DNA from: Amycolatopsis pretoriensis
GTDB taxonomy: Bacteria; Actinomycetota; Actinomycetes; Mycobacteriales; Pseudonocardiaceae
Assembly (NCBI RefSeq): GCF_900107925.1
Contig: NZ_FNUJ01000006.1
Coordinates: forward strand, 702,712-766,711
Direction: 5' to 3'
Length of the DNA stretch: 64,000 nucleotides
Numbering within the stretch: the first letter of the stretch is position 1; each line of letters starts with the position of its first letter. A program made the translations under genes and the position numbers. The notes under the pieces are model-generated. The model saw only the letters and a list, made by a program, of their open reading frames with translations, made no database searches and had not been told where the DNA came from. Below are positions 9,233 through 17,564 of this stretch, piece by piece.

Positions 9233-9260
9233 GGCCCCCGGCGCGTCCGCGCCGGGGGCC
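9233..9260 (-). terminator. Stem-loop after the AhpD-like gene
   Basis: Twelve-base perfect arms (GGCCCCCGGCGC at 9233-9244, complement at 9249-9260), 4-nt loop, 14 bases beyond the AhpD-like stop. This is the probable end of the 9.3-12.9 kb operon. Confidence 0.75.
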
Positions 9261-9274
9261 TCCGCGAGCCGGGT

Positions 9275-9823
9275 TCAGGCTTCGGCGAGCAGGCCCGTCA
9301 GGCCCGCGTAGCCGCCTTCCTTGAGGCGCTCCCCCGAGGTCACCGTGTAGGCCGCGTCGGCCTCGATGCCGAGCCCCTCGACCATCCGGTTCATGAAGTT
9401 GAACAGCGCGCAGACGAGGACGGCGTCGTGCAGCGCGCGCTCGTCCCAGCCCGCCGCGAACACGGCTTCGGCGTCGGCCTCGGTCATCCGCGACGGCGTC
9501 CGCGTGAGCTTGCCGACGTAGGCCAGCACGGGCTTGAGCTTCTCTTCGACCGGCGCCGAGTCCAGGTCCGCGACCGCCGCGGCGAGCACGCCTTCGGGGA
9601 CGCCGAACGCCTCCGCCGTCACGGTGTGGATGCCGTGGCAGTAGTCGCAGGCGTTGACCCCGGACACGTACGCCGCGATCATCTCCCGCTCGCCCGGGGT
9701 GAACGGCGACTCGCCGCGCAGCAGCTCCTCGTGGAAGGCCAGCAGGTGCTTGGCGGGACCCGGGTAGGCCCGGAAGACCTGCAGCAGCGTGGTTTCAGCC
9801 GGCAGGGACTTCAGGTACGACAT
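9275..9823 (-). CDS. AhpD-like / peroxidase-related protein
   Basis: A 182-residue all-helical protein of the carboxymuconolactone decarboxylase/AhpD family. The redox motif CDYCHGIH (CxxCxxxH) is near residues 59-66, preceded by the usual REMIAAYVSGVNA helix. Family members act as thiol peroxidases or are of unknown function. It starts inside the preceding 152-residue gene (29-base overlap) with GGAAAGGA upstream, so the two are probably made together. A second, larger family member lies at 25722-26780. A role in protection against oxidants or in a redox step is an inference. Confidence 0.88.
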   Translation of the reverse strand: MSYLKSLPAETTLLQVFRAYPGPAKHLLAFHEELLRGESPFTPGEREMIAAYVSGVNACDYCHGIHTVTAEAFGVPEGVLAAAVADLDSAPVEEKLKPVLAYVGKLTRTPSRMTEADAEAVFAAGWDERALHDAVLVCALFNFMNRMVEGLGIEADAAYTVTSGERLKEGGYAGLTGLLAEA

Positions 9824-10253
9824 CGAAGGGTTCCTTTCCGTCCGCCAGCCCGGCGGCGAGCTGGTCGACCTCGGTGCCGCGCAGCGCGCACGCGGTCAGG
9901 TACGCGATCGTGCCCGCGCCGGCGCCGGGCACCGCGGCCGCGACGAGGTCCAGGCGGCGCTCCCACTCCCGCCGCAGCGAACCCGGCGACGACCTCGACG
10001 GCGGGTCGCCGACCCGGTCGCGCAGGGCCAGCCAGTGCTCGCGGCCGGACTCCAGCAGGCCGCCGAGGCCGAACCGGGCCGAGCCGTGCCGGGCCTGGTC
10101 GACCACCTGCGTGACCAGGGCCGGGTCGTCGGCGAGCCGGGCGAGCGCGAGGCCCGCGAGCAGCCGGTCGGCGTCCAGGCCCAGCAGGATGATCCCGGCT
10201 TCGGTGGTACCGGGCGCGTCGACTTCCGGGAGCGCGAACCGCGAATCAGACAC
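9795..10253 (-). CDS. Unknown 152-residue helical protein
   Basis: Not recognised. The protein is Ala/Leu-rich and predicted helical, without cysteines in a CxxC arrangement, transmembrane segments or a signal peptide. The GTG start at 10253 lies within the end of the FAD oxidoreductase gene (GTGTCTGA, 8-base overlap) and has GAGG upstream. The 3' end overlaps the AhpD-like gene. This tight double overlap suggests it works with the oxidoreductase and the AhpD-like protein, perhaps as a subunit or partner. A distant relation to the AhpD fold is possible but cannot be shown by eye. Confidence 0.75.
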   Translation of the reverse strand: MSDSRFALPEVDAPGTTEAGIILLGLDADRLLAGLALARLADDPALVTQVVDQARHGSARFGLGGLLESGREHWLALRDRVGDPPSRSSPGSLRREWERRLDLVAAAVPGAGAGTIAYLTACALRGTEVDQLAAGLADGKEPFDVVPEVPAG

Positions 10254-11574
10254 CGACGACCGCCTCGGCCGGCGCGGCGGCCACACCGCGCAGCTGCGCG
10301 GCGATCGCCGCGGCGACCCGGGTGGTGGCGACGCGGTGGCCGTCGATGTTGCGGGCGGCCGGGCCGAGCACCATCCCGGCGGCGGCCCCGACCACCGACA
10401 CGCGCGGCTCCCGGCGGTAGGACAGCGTGCGTTCGTCCAGCGACGGCCAGCCGTCGCGGGCGTCGACGAGCTCGTCGGGCAGCAGGCCGGTGCCGATCGA
10501 CGGCGTCGTGCCCAGCGCCAGCACGACGTGGTCGCCCGCGACCCGCCGGCCGCTCTCCAGCCGCAGCACGACGCTCCCGCCGACCGCCGGCGCGATCTCC
10601 TTGACCGCTTCGCCGCGGTGCACGACCAGCCGGCCTTCGGCTTCGGCGCGCTCGAGCAGCGGCCGGAACTCGAACATGATCGACGCGCGGCGGAACCGGC
10701 CCATGAGGTCGAGCCGCTCGGTCCAGCCGACGCCGTCGAAGCGCTTGCGGCCCTCGGGCCGGAAGAAGGTGGAGTTGACGTCCGCGCACTGGTAGCGCTC
10801 GCCGGTCTCGCGCACCACCCAGTGCACCTCGCGCCCGGCTTCGAGCGCGCCGCTGATCAGGTGGGCCGCGGTGAGCCCGGCGCCGACGACCACCTGGCAG
10901 CGCGCGCCCGCCGGCGCCGATTCGTCCCAAAAGGACACTCCGCGCGGCGGGTGGCCGCCGCCCCACCAGGTTTCCGGCGCGGGCCGGCGTTCCTCGCCGG
11001 GGCACAGCACGACGTGCCGGGCGGCGATCGAGAAGCGGTCGGTGTGCACGGTGACGGCGTCGGGGGTGGGCACGACCTCGCGCACGGTCGCCTGCCACGT
11101 CTTCTCGCCGACGTGGTGGGTGGTGACCAGGTGCGCGCAGTAGGCGTCGAAGACGTCGACCGGGACGACCGAGCGGTGCCCGGACTGCGACATCCGGATC
11201 TCGCGGCGCTCGATCGGCGTCAGCCGGCCCCAGTGCAGCCGCGCGAAGTCGAGCAGCTCGCAGTCGCGGAAGCCCTCGACGCCGGGGTGGTGCTCGTAGG
11301 GCGAGCGCAGCACGCGCTGGCCCAGCAGGTCGATCCGGTCGAAGAAGCGCCCGCACGGCCGCCCGGCGCGGTCCACGACGACGACGTCGGACACGCCGTG
11401 GTGCCACAGGGCGGAGGCGACCGCGAGGCCGGCCGGGCCGGCCCCGGCGATCACGACGTCCGCGGCCGCCGCGGGCGACGCCCCCCGCGCCGGGGACGGT
11501 GGCGCGGGTGGACGCGGCCAGGCGCGGCCACGCGGTGAGTCGAGCAGGTGCGGTTCCGGTACGAACGAGATCAC
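10246..11574 (-). CDS. FAD-dependent NAD(P) oxidoreductase
   Basis: A 442-residue flavoprotein with two dinucleotide-binding folds: VVIAGAGPAGLA (near 40-52) for FAD and VVVGAGLTAAHL (near 235) for the second nucleotide. A third conserved stretch, VVLALGTTPS, follows. The pattern matches lysine/ornithine N-monooxygenase-like and FAD-dependent pyridine-nucleotide oxidoreductases. The annotated GTG start leaves a proline-rich N-terminal extension of about 38 residues before the first fold, so the true start may be later. It lies 19 bp after the 179-residue gene and overlaps the 152-residue gene. In this operon it is the clearest candidate for a tailoring enzyme. Confidence 0.85.
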   Translation of the reverse strand: MISFVPEPHLLDSPRGRAWPRPPAPPSPARGASPAAAADVVIAGAGPAGLAVASALWHHGVSDVVVVDRAGRPCGRFFDRIDLLGQRVLRSPYEHHPGVEGFRDCELLDFARLHWGRLTPIERREIRMSQSGHRSVVPVDVFDAYCAHLVTTHHVGEKTWQATVREVVPTPDAVTVHTDRFSIAARHVVLCPGEERRPAPETWWGGGHPPRGVSFWDESAPAGARCQVVVGAGLTAAHLISGALEAGREVHWVVRETGERYQCADVNSTFFRPEGRKRFDGVGWTERLDLMGRFRRASIMFEFRPLLERAEAEGRLVVHRGEAVKEIAPAVGGSVVLRLESGRRVAGDHVVLALGTTPSIGTGLLPDELVDARDGWPSLDERTLSYRREPRVSVVGAAAGMVLGPAARNIDGHRVATTRVAAAIAAQLRGVAAAPAEAVVGV

Positions 11575-11593
11575 TGCTCGGCCCGCCGCCGGC

Positions 11594-12133
11594 TCAGAGC
11601 ACCGTGACGGGGACGATCAGCTCCACCACCGGCCGCTGGCTCATCCCGTTGGTGACCAGCTCGTCCAGCGTCTGCTGGGACTGCTCGGCGCTGTCGGTGG
11701 CGATGGGGCTGTAGCGCGAGTAGAAGTACGCCGGCTTGCGGCCGCCGGTCTCCATCGAGTACATCTTCAGGACGGTTTCGCCGGGGCGGACTTCACCGTC
11801 GTAGAAGGTGAGGCGGCGCGCGTCCGGCGTCATGAAGCTCTTCGAGAACTGCGGCGACATCAGCATTTCGTCGTCGAGGAACGTGGAGTCCTCGTCCATG
11901 ACGGCCTGCATCGCGACCCAGGTCTGGTCGGTGAGGTTGGTTTCGGCCTTGATGACCTGCCAGCGACCGGGCTCGGGCAGGTTGACGCTCACCGAGACGT
12001 CGTGGTCGGTCGTGTCGATGGCGCCGGTGATCATGAGCACCCGGCGGCCGACGTCGGCGGTCCCGGTCATCTGGACGTCCCGGGCACGCACCCGGCTGGA
12101 AACGTCGAGTCCTGGCAATTCGGGTGAAGACAT
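11594..12133 (-). CDS. Unknown 179-residue protein
   Basis: Not recognised. A soluble, probably beta-rich protein with no signal peptide and no cysteines; it starts MSSPELPGLDV. An ideal AGGAGG lies seven bases before the ATG. The preceding 200 bp is less GC-rich than the surroundings and may hold a promoter. The gene is followed after 19 bp by the FAD oxidoreductase. A chromoprotein apoprotein was considered because of the cluster type. It was rejected because a signal peptide and the paired cysteines of that family are missing. Confidence 0.8.
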   Translation of the reverse strand: MSSPELPGLDVSSRVRARDVQMTGTADVGRRVLMITGAIDTTDHDVSVSVNLPEPGRWQVIKAETNLTDQTWVAMQAVMDEDSTFLDDEMLMSPQFSKSFMTPDARRLTFYDGEVRPGETVLKMYSMETGGRKPAYFYSRYSPIATDSAEQSQQTLDELVTNGMSQRPVVELIVPVTVL

Positions 12134-12336
12134 GGTGCAGCCTCCTACGTTTACCCACCCCAGAAATAGCGGCCTGACCAGCGAACACGCAAAGGCTTTC
12201 ACATCGCCGGAGACACTGTCAAGGTGAGGAATGCACGTCTGGGAAGCCGAATAAACGGCGACCGATCAGCGGAGGTACCGGCACCCGGCTGCGGAGGACG
12301 GATTGGTCCGTTCAGCTCAGCACTTTCGAAGAGCAA

Positions 12337-12648
12337 TCACTCCGGGCTGGCGGTCTCCTGAGCCGCGGCCGCGGTATCGACGCCGTCTTCGACCGTGCCG
12401 ACATAGCGGATTTCGAAGGCGGAATCGGCGCGTCGCACCATTACTTTCATGGCCAGTCCCGCTTTCACCATGACGATGAAATGACCGGGATCGCGAGGGT
12501 CACCGAAAATGTCGTAAACGAGAAAAGCGGAGCCGTCACCGACGGCGAACAAGGCTTCGTAGACGACGTTCCGTTCCGCCTGCGACGCCGTCTCGGCCCA
12601 GCTTTCGAGGACCTCGAGGCCCGCCGTGAGCTGGAGGCGCATTGCCAT
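12337..12648 (-). CDS. Unknown 103-residue protein
   Basis: Not recognised. GGAGG sits seven bases before the ATG (MAMRLQL). The sequence is compact, with an amphipathic helix (LEVLESWAETASQAERNVVYEAL) broken by loops, then strands (FLVYDIFG, HFIVMVKAG, KVMVRR, FEIRYVG) and an acidic, alanine-rich tail. The alternating strand pattern recalls small alpha/beta proteins, possibly RelE/ParE-like folds. No catalytic set is visible and no antitoxin-like partner is adjacent. It lies between the 41-residue peptide gene and the 179-residue gene on the same strand. Confidence 0.7.
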   Translation of the reverse strand: MAMRLQLTAGLEVLESWAETASQAERNVVYEALFAVGDGSAFLVYDIFGDPRDPGHFIVMVKAGLAMKVMVRRADSAFEIRYVGTVEDGVDTAAAAQETASPE

Positions 12649-12816
12649 CCGCCGGCCTCCCAACCGAACGTCGCAGATCGCCGTCACGCATGGGCCACCG
12701 TGCTGCGGTGACACTCCGGCCCGAACACCATCGATTCTCCTGGTCGGGAAGCGCGGTGCTCATCTCCGAGCGTGCGCTCCGGCACCGTCCGTGTCCGGCG
12801 CCGGAGCCCGCGCCGC

Positions 12817-12942
12817 TCAGTTGTAACCGAGCACGATGTGCTCTTCGATGTCCGGTTCGGGCGCTTCGACGAGCCGGAGCCCGCGCGGTTCTTCGGCGGG
12901 TGGCGGGGTCCAGTCGTCGGCCGGGACCGCTGCTGCTGTCAT
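12817..12942 (-). CDS. 41-residue orphan peptide ending HIVLGYN
   Basis: A very short gene supported by a strong ribosome site (GGAGG, seven bases before ATG) and by its place at the head of the 9.3-12.9 kb gene group. The peptide has a proline- and acid-rich N-terminal half (DDWTPPPAEEP), a leucine patch (RGLRLVEAP) and the C-terminus PDIEEHIVLGYN. It has no Cys, no Ser and only one Thr after the start region, so lanthionine or azole chemistry is unlikely. Modification at His, Tyr, Asn or the free C-terminus would be possible. A ribosomally made precursor or carrier peptide is one reading, a small regulatory or binding protein another; no family was recognised. Confidence 0.7.
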   Translation of the reverse strand: MTAAAVPADDWTPPPAEEPRGLRLVEAPEPDIEEHIVLGYN

Positions 12943-13060
12943 GGCGTTCCTCCGTGCTTTCGGTGTGGATCCACCATGCGCCACGGAGGTCGAGGATCGG
13001 ACGTGCGCAGCTTTTGAGTGGTCGGGATAGGGGTGCGCGGAGTGCACTGGGAGTGACTCG

Positions 13061-13288
13061 ATGGCGAGGTGCGACATGGCGGAGGAAGGCAAACCGCTCG
13101 GCGGCGCGGCCGACCGGCAGCGAACGTGCGCGGTGTGCGGAGCGGAGTTCAGACCGGGCGAGCGCACGGAGGTGGAAGCGTTTTCGGACGGAGCGGTGCG
13201 GTATGTGGCAGTGCACCCGGGGCACACGACCCATTCGCCGAGCCGGGAACGCGCCGCCGAGCGGCGGTTGAGGGGCCAGGCGGCTTGA
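13061..13288 (+). CDS. Possible 75-residue zinc-ribbon-like protein
   Basis: A short plus-strand frame divergent from the 41-residue peptide gene. GGGAG lies seven bases before the ATG; a second ATG follows five codons on. It contains one CAVCGAEF knuckle and a later HPGHTTH segment that could supply further metal ligands, then an arginine-rich tail. The function is unknown. Small size and location at the edge of a repetitive block make it uncertain. Confidence 0.4.
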   Translation: MARCDMAEEGKPLGGAADRQRTCAVCGAEFRPGERTEVEAFSDGAVRYVAVHPGHTTHSPSRERAAERRLRGQAA

Positions 13289-14410
13289 GGGCTCGCTCCT
13301 CCGGATTCGGCCGCTCGGCCGGCGGATCAGCCGGCACCCGGAGACGGGCGGCAGCCGCTCGGCGAGCATGAAGCGCCGCCGGGCAGGTACGCCGCACGCC
13401 GGGTTCGGCGGACCGGTCGCTCCTTGGCCCGAGCGCCCCAATGTGGCCTTGGTTGCGTCAGACGCACCCAATGTGGCCTTCGGTGCGTGAGACGCAACCA
13501 ATGTGGCCTTGGGGCGCTCCCTGCCGAGAGCCGCGAAGGCCACCTTCACGGCCCTCAGCCCGGTTGACCGCAAGCCTGGCCCGGCCTTGTGCCGCGCGCG
13601 AAGCGCGAGCGCGCGGCGCGGGCAGCTGCGCCGCACGCCGGGTTCGGCGGACCGGTTGTTCCTTGGCCCGAGCGCCCCAATGTGGCCTTGGTTGCGTCAG
13701 ACGCACCCAATGTGGCCTTCGGTGCGCCAGACGCAACCAATGTGGCCTTGGGGCGCTCCCTGCCGAGAGCGGTGAAGGCCACCTTCACGGCCTTCGGCCC
13801 GGTTGGCCGCAAGCCTGGCCCGGCCTGGCGCCGCGCGCGAAGCGCGAGCGCGCGGCGCCGACAGCAGGCGCGAACAGGGCGGGCCGCGGCCGGCGGGACG
13901 GCGCGCACGCGCGACGCCGACAGTAGGCGCGAGCGGGGTGGCGGCGGGCCAGCGGGACCGGCCGCGGGGCGCGCGGGAGGAAGAGGGGCGAGCCGGGCGG
14001 GGCCGCTGCCAGCGGGCGAGGCACACACCCGGCAGCGGCAGCACGCGCGAGCGGGATGGCAGCGAGGGCCGCGGCCGGCGGGGCGGCGCGCACGGCGCCG
14101 ACAGTAGGCGCGAGCGGGGTGGCGGCGGGGCCGGCCGCGGTGCGCGCGGGAGGAAGAGCGGCAAGCGCGGGGCTGGAGGGCGAGCCTCGGCACCGCGCGG
14201 AACCGGAAACCGGCGCAGGGTCGAAGGCTTCCTCGGCACCGCGCAACGGCAGTGGGCGGGGTCCGGAAGAGCAAGCGCGGGGCTGGGCCGGAGGGCCGGA
14301 AGAGGTGCAGCAAGGGGCCCACATGGGGCGGCGGAAGAGGCCGGAGGCAAGGCCCGCACAGCGCGGCGGCGGCGAGCGGTCACCCCTCCGAACCGAAGCC
14401 CACCACCGGC
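13289..14410. other. Non-coding, repeat-rich GC block
   Basis: About 1.1 kb with no frame that has both a credible ribosome site and protein-like composition; all open frames are Ala/Arg/Gly/Pro-rich. The first half is the 239-bp tandem duplication listed separately. The second half contains degenerate copies of a GC-rich unit: CAGTAGGCGCGAGCGGGGTG recurs at 13921 and 14102, 181 bases apart. It separates the carboxylase genes from the 9.3-12.9 kb gene group. Confidence 0.7.
13382..13859. repeat. 239-bp tandem duplication with AATGTGGCCTT units
   Basis: Two near-identical copies (13382-13620 and 13621-13859) differ at a handful of positions. Each copy contains three AATGTGGCCTT units spaced about 30 bases apart. 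The spacers are small palindromes such as TGCGTCAGACGCA. A partly complementary GAAGGCCACCTTCACGGCC segment follows. The repeats do not code for protein. Confidence 0.85.
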
Positions 14411-14608
14411 TCAGTGCGGCAGACCCGAAACCCGCCAAGCCCCCAAAGCAGCCCGCACCTCACGCCCCCGCCAAGCCGGATCCCCCCACACGGACGGCCC
14501 CGGCACCTCCGCCACCGACCCGCCACCCGAAACCATCCCCAGCACAGCCACCAAAGCCGCCAGCTCGCAGTCGTCCGGAGCGCCCCGGACCACACGGATC
14601 GCGGACAT
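14411..14608 (-). CDS. accE: Acyl-CoA carboxylase epsilon subunit
   Basis: A 65-residue protein matching the small epsilon subunits of actinobacterial acyl-CoA carboxylases. The N-terminal IRVVRGAPDDCELAALVAVL is the family signature, and the WGDPAWRGRE segment near the C-terminus is also typical. The subunit helps assemble the alpha-beta carboxylase complex. Its ATG overlaps the stop of the carboxyltransferase gene by one base (TGATG), so the two are coupled. No hairpin is obvious between its stop and the repeat block. Confidence 0.85.
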   Translation of the reverse strand: MSAIRVVRGAPDDCELAALVAVLGMVSGGGSVAEVPGPSVWGDPAWRGREVRAALGAWRVSGLPH

Positions 14609-16317
14609 CAGATCGGCAGGTTGCCGTGCTTGCGACCCGGCGCCGGCTTGCGTTTGTCCCTCAGCATCGCCAACCCCCGGGCCACCGCCGCTCGCGTCTC
14701 GGCCGGGTCGATGATGTCGTCCACCAACCCGCGCTCCGCCGCGTACTGCGGGTTCAGGTACTCCTCCGTGTACTCCGCCACCAGCTTCGCGCGCAACGCC
14801 GCCGGGTCGGACGAGGCCGCCAGGTCCCTCCGGTACAACACGTTCACCGCTCCCTCCGCGCCCATCACCGCGATCTGGTTCGTCGGCCACGCCAACGACA
14901 GGTCACAGCCGATCGAACGGGAATCCATCACGATGTACGCCCCTCCGTACGCCTTGCGCAGGATCACCTGGATCCGGGGCACCGTCGCCTCGCAGTACGC
15001 GTGCAGCAGCTGCGCGCCCTGGCGGATGATGCCGCCGCGCTCCTGCTCCACCCCCGGCAGGAACCCCGGGACGTCGACCAGGCTCACCAGCGGGATGCCG
15101 AACGCGTCGCAGAACCGGACGAACCGCGCCGCCTTCTGGGACGCCGGTCCGTCGAGCACGCCCGCGAACACCACCGGCTGGTTGCCGACCAGGCCCACCA
15201 CGCGCCCGTCGATGCGGGCCAGCGCGCACAGCACGTTGCGCGCCCAGCCCTCGTGCAGCTCGAAGAACTCGCCGTCGTCGGCGACCTCGGCGAAGACGTC
15301 GCGCATGTCGTACGGCTGGTTCGGCTCCACCGGGACCAGCTCGGCCAGCCGCGGCCGGTAGTCGTCCGTCGCGTTCGTCGGCACCGTCGCCGGCGGGGGG
15401 TCCAGGTAGTTCGACGGCAGCAGCGACACCAGGTACCGGACGTCGGCGAGGCAGCTCTCCTCGTCGTCGTGGACCACCGTCGCCACCCCGGAAGCGCTGC
15501 CGTGGACGTCCGCGCCGCCGAGCTCCTCGTGCGTGACGCGCTGGCCGCTGACGGCCTCGACCACGTCCGGCCCGGTCAGGTACATCCGCGCGGTGTCGCG
15601 CACCATGAACGTGAAGTCCGCCAGCGCCGGCGAGTACGCCGCGCCGCCCGCGCACGGGCCGAGGATCACGCTGATCTGCGGGATCACCCCGGACGCTTCG
15701 ACCTGGCGGCGGAAGATGCCGCCGTAGCCGTTGAGCGCGAGGACGCCCTCCTGGATCCGGGCGCCGCCGCTGTCGTTGAGCCCGATCACCGGGGCGCCGT
15801 TGGCCACCGCGAGGTCGAGCACCTTGTGGATCTTCGCCGCGTGCGCCTCGCCGAGCGACCCGCCGAAGAGCGTGAAGTCCTGGGCGTAGACGAACACCCG
15901 GCGCCCGTCGATCGTGCCGGAGCCGGCGACGACGCCGTCGGTGTGCGGGCGGTTGCCCGCCAGGCCCGGCCCGCTCGCCTGGTGGCGCCGGTAGGGCTCG
16001 ATCTCGGTGAAGGAGTCTTCGTCGAGCAGCAGGGCGAGCCGCTCGCGCGCGGTCAGCTTGCCCAGCGAGTGCTGGCGCCGGACGGCGTCGAGCTTGCCCT
16101 CGTGGATGTGCGCGCGCAGCTCCTCGCGGCGCCGGCGCAGCAACGGCATGTCGGCCGGCTCCGGCCGCGCCAGGCCGGCGGTGCGGGCCAGCTCGATGAC
16201 CTGGGCGTCCCCGGACGGCGCGGGACGGCCGAGCCGGCGGCGCCGGACCCCGTCGGGGACCGGCACCACCTCCGCGTCGTCCGCCCGGGCCGCGCCGGAC
16301 TCCTGGCTTCCGCTCAC
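14608..16317 (-). CDS. accD: Acyl-CoA carboxylase beta (carboxyltransferase) subunit
   Basis: A 569-residue carboxyltransferase of the propionyl/acetyl-CoA carboxylase beta family. It transfers CO2 from biotin to acetyl- or propionyl-CoA, giving malonyl- or methylmalonyl-CoA. Family landmarks include GKLTARERLALLLDEDSF (near 105), the oxyanion glycine pairs GGARIQEGV and GPCAGGAAYSP, and the C-terminal KAYGGAYIVM and NQIAVMGAEGAVNVL. The GTG start overlaps the preceding small gene (GTGA). With the epsilon subunit it could raise malonyl-CoA supply for the enediyne synthase. The biotin-carrying alpha subunit is not in the window and would have to come from elsewhere. Confidence 0.93.
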   Translation of the reverse strand: MSGSQESGAARADDAEVVPVPDGVRRRRLGRPAPSGDAQVIELARTAGLARPEPADMPLLRRRREELRAHIHEGKLDAVRRQHSLGKLTARERLALLLDEDSFTEIEPYRRHQASGPGLAGNRPHTDGVVAGSGTIDGRRVFVYAQDFTLFGGSLGEAHAAKIHKVLDLAVANGAPVIGLNDSGGARIQEGVLALNGYGGIFRRQVEASGVIPQISVILGPCAGGAAYSPALADFTFMVRDTARMYLTGPDVVEAVSGQRVTHEELGGADVHGSASGVATVVHDDEESCLADVRYLVSLLPSNYLDPPPATVPTNATDDYRPRLAELVPVEPNQPYDMRDVFAEVADDGEFFELHEGWARNVLCALARIDGRVVGLVGNQPVVFAGVLDGPASQKAARFVRFCDAFGIPLVSLVDVPGFLPGVEQERGGIIRQGAQLLHAYCEATVPRIQVILRKAYGGAYIVMDSRSIGCDLSLAWPTNQIAVMGAEGAVNVLYRRDLAASSDPAALRAKLVAEYTEEYLNPQYAAERGLVDDIIDPAETRAAVARGLAMLRDKRKPAPGRKHGNLPI

Positions 16318-16493
16318 GCGGCATCCCTCATCCGGGCCCGGTGGTCCCGCTCGATCTCGGCGACGATGTCGGACCACACGATGCCGCGGCCCAGCCGGGG
16401 CATCGGGCGGACCAGCGCCTCGACGGGCGGCGGCGTGGTCACCGCGGGCGCCCGGTCACCGGTGTCCGCGTGCCCGGCGTCGCTGGTGGTCAT
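16314..16493 (-). CDS. Unknown 59-residue protein
   Basis: A 59-residue frame held between its neighbours by two four-base overlaps (ATGA with the reductase/epimerase gene upstream, GTGA with accD downstream). This coupling is good evidence that it is translated. The N-terminal half is Thr/Pro-rich and probably disordered; the C-terminal half is a basic helix (GIVWSDIVAEIERDHRARMR). It is not the carboxylase epsilon subunit, which lies on the other side of accD. The function is unknown. Confidence 0.65.
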   Translation of the reverse strand: MTTSDAGHADTGDRAPAVTTPPPVEALVRPMPRLGRGIVWSDIVAEIERDHRARMRDAA

Positions 16494-17551
16494 GGCAGGA
16501 CCTCCTCGGTCTGGACGGCCCCGGGTCCGGGACCGGTGAGAACTGCGTTTCTTACGTCCACAGTGGACACGGCCGTGCCCGCCTGCCGCCGCGTGATCCG
16601 CCCGGCGGCGTGCAGCCACGCCACGGTGTCGCGCACGGTCTCGAGCACCGGCCGGGCCGCGACCCCGCCGCTGGGGACGTCCGCGGCGACCGGTACCGCC
16701 GTCGCGCAGACGTGGATCGCGCCGTACTGCACCGGCAGCGCCCGCGGCCAGACGCGCTGCAGGCGGTCGGCCAAGCGCCCCACCGGGTACAGCGCCCGCG
16801 CCGGCAGGACCACGGCGGGCAACGCCCGCCCGGTCGCCTCCCGGACGGCCGCCAGGTACTCGCGGGTCGTCGAGTAATGCCCCGGGCCGAAGAACGCGGC
16901 CCCGGACACCGAACCGGCCAGGATCCGCGCGTGCAGCTCCGCCGAGTCGCGGACGTCCCCGACCGGGAGCCCGCCGCCCGGCCAGATCGGCGTCAGGCCG
17001 CGCAGGACGTCGCGCAGCCGCGCGTTCTGGTCGCCCAGGCGCGGGTCGTCCGGGCCGAGCAACGCCGGCGGGTAGGTGACGACGACCGGCGCGCCCGCCG
17101 CCCGGAGCTGCCGCGCGACCCGCTCGGCCGCCGCCTTCGACGCCAGGTAGGGCTCCCGCGACCCGCCGATCGGGCTCGCGACCCCGATCGACGGCGCGGT
17201 CGTGGGGTACAGCGCCCCGACCGTCGACACGTGCACGATCCGCTCGACGCCGGCCCGGCGCGCGGCGGCCAGGACCACCTCGGTCCCCCGGACGTTCACC
17301 CGCCACAGCTCGTCGCGGCGCCGGCTGTCGAACGTGTAGAGGCCGGCCGCGTGCAGCACCGCGTCCGCCCCGGCCACCAGCCCCCGGACCGCCGCGACGT
17401 CGGTGACGTCGCCGCCGACGACCTCGACGCCGGGCCGGGCCGGGCCGACCGGGTCACGGGCGAGCAGCCGGACCCGGTGCCCCCGCCGCAGCAGCGCCGC
17501 GACCGTGTGAGCGCCCAGGAAGCCGGTGCCGCCCGTGACCGCGATCAGCAT
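16490..17551 (-). CDS. NAD-dependent epimerase/reductase (extended SDR)
   Basis: A 353-residue extended short-chain dehydrogenase. It starts with the nucleotide-binding motif VTGGTGFLG (residues 5-13) and has the catalytic YLASK near 155 with the upstream VSTVGALYP serine region. Overall it is closest in style to dihydroflavonol-4-reductase or sterol dehydrogenase-like members. The start is supported by GGGAGGGG upstream. It follows the flavin reductase by 13 bp, so it is probably a ketone reductase or epimerase acting on the core or a side group. The substrate is unknown. Confidence 0.88.
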   Translation of the reverse strand: MLIAVTGGTGFLGAHTVAALLRRGHRVRLLARDPVGPARPGVEVVGGDVTDVAAVRGLVAGADAVLHAAGLYTFDSRRRDELWRVNVRGTEVVLAAARRAGVERIVHVSTVGALYPTTAPSIGVASPIGGSREPYLASKAAAERVARQLRAAGAPVVVTYPPALLGPDDPRLGDQNARLRDVLRGLTPIWPGGGLPVGDVRDSAELHARILAGSVSGAAFFGPGHYSTTREYLAAVREATGRALPAVVLPARALYPVGRLADRLQRVWPRALPVQYGAIHVCATAVPVAADVPSGGVAARPVLETVRDTVAWLHAAGRITRRQAGTAVSTVDVRNAVLTGPGPGAVQTEEVLP

Positions 17552-17564
17552 GACTTCCCCTCCC

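Noticed and set aside
11594..12133. Chromoprotein apoprotein candidate
   Set aside because: No signal peptide and no cysteine pairs; no neocarzinostatin-type features in the 179-residue protein.
13382..13859. CRISPR array
   Set aside because: The repeats are only three per copy, the spacers are themselves related palindromes and duplicated, and no cas gene is nearby.
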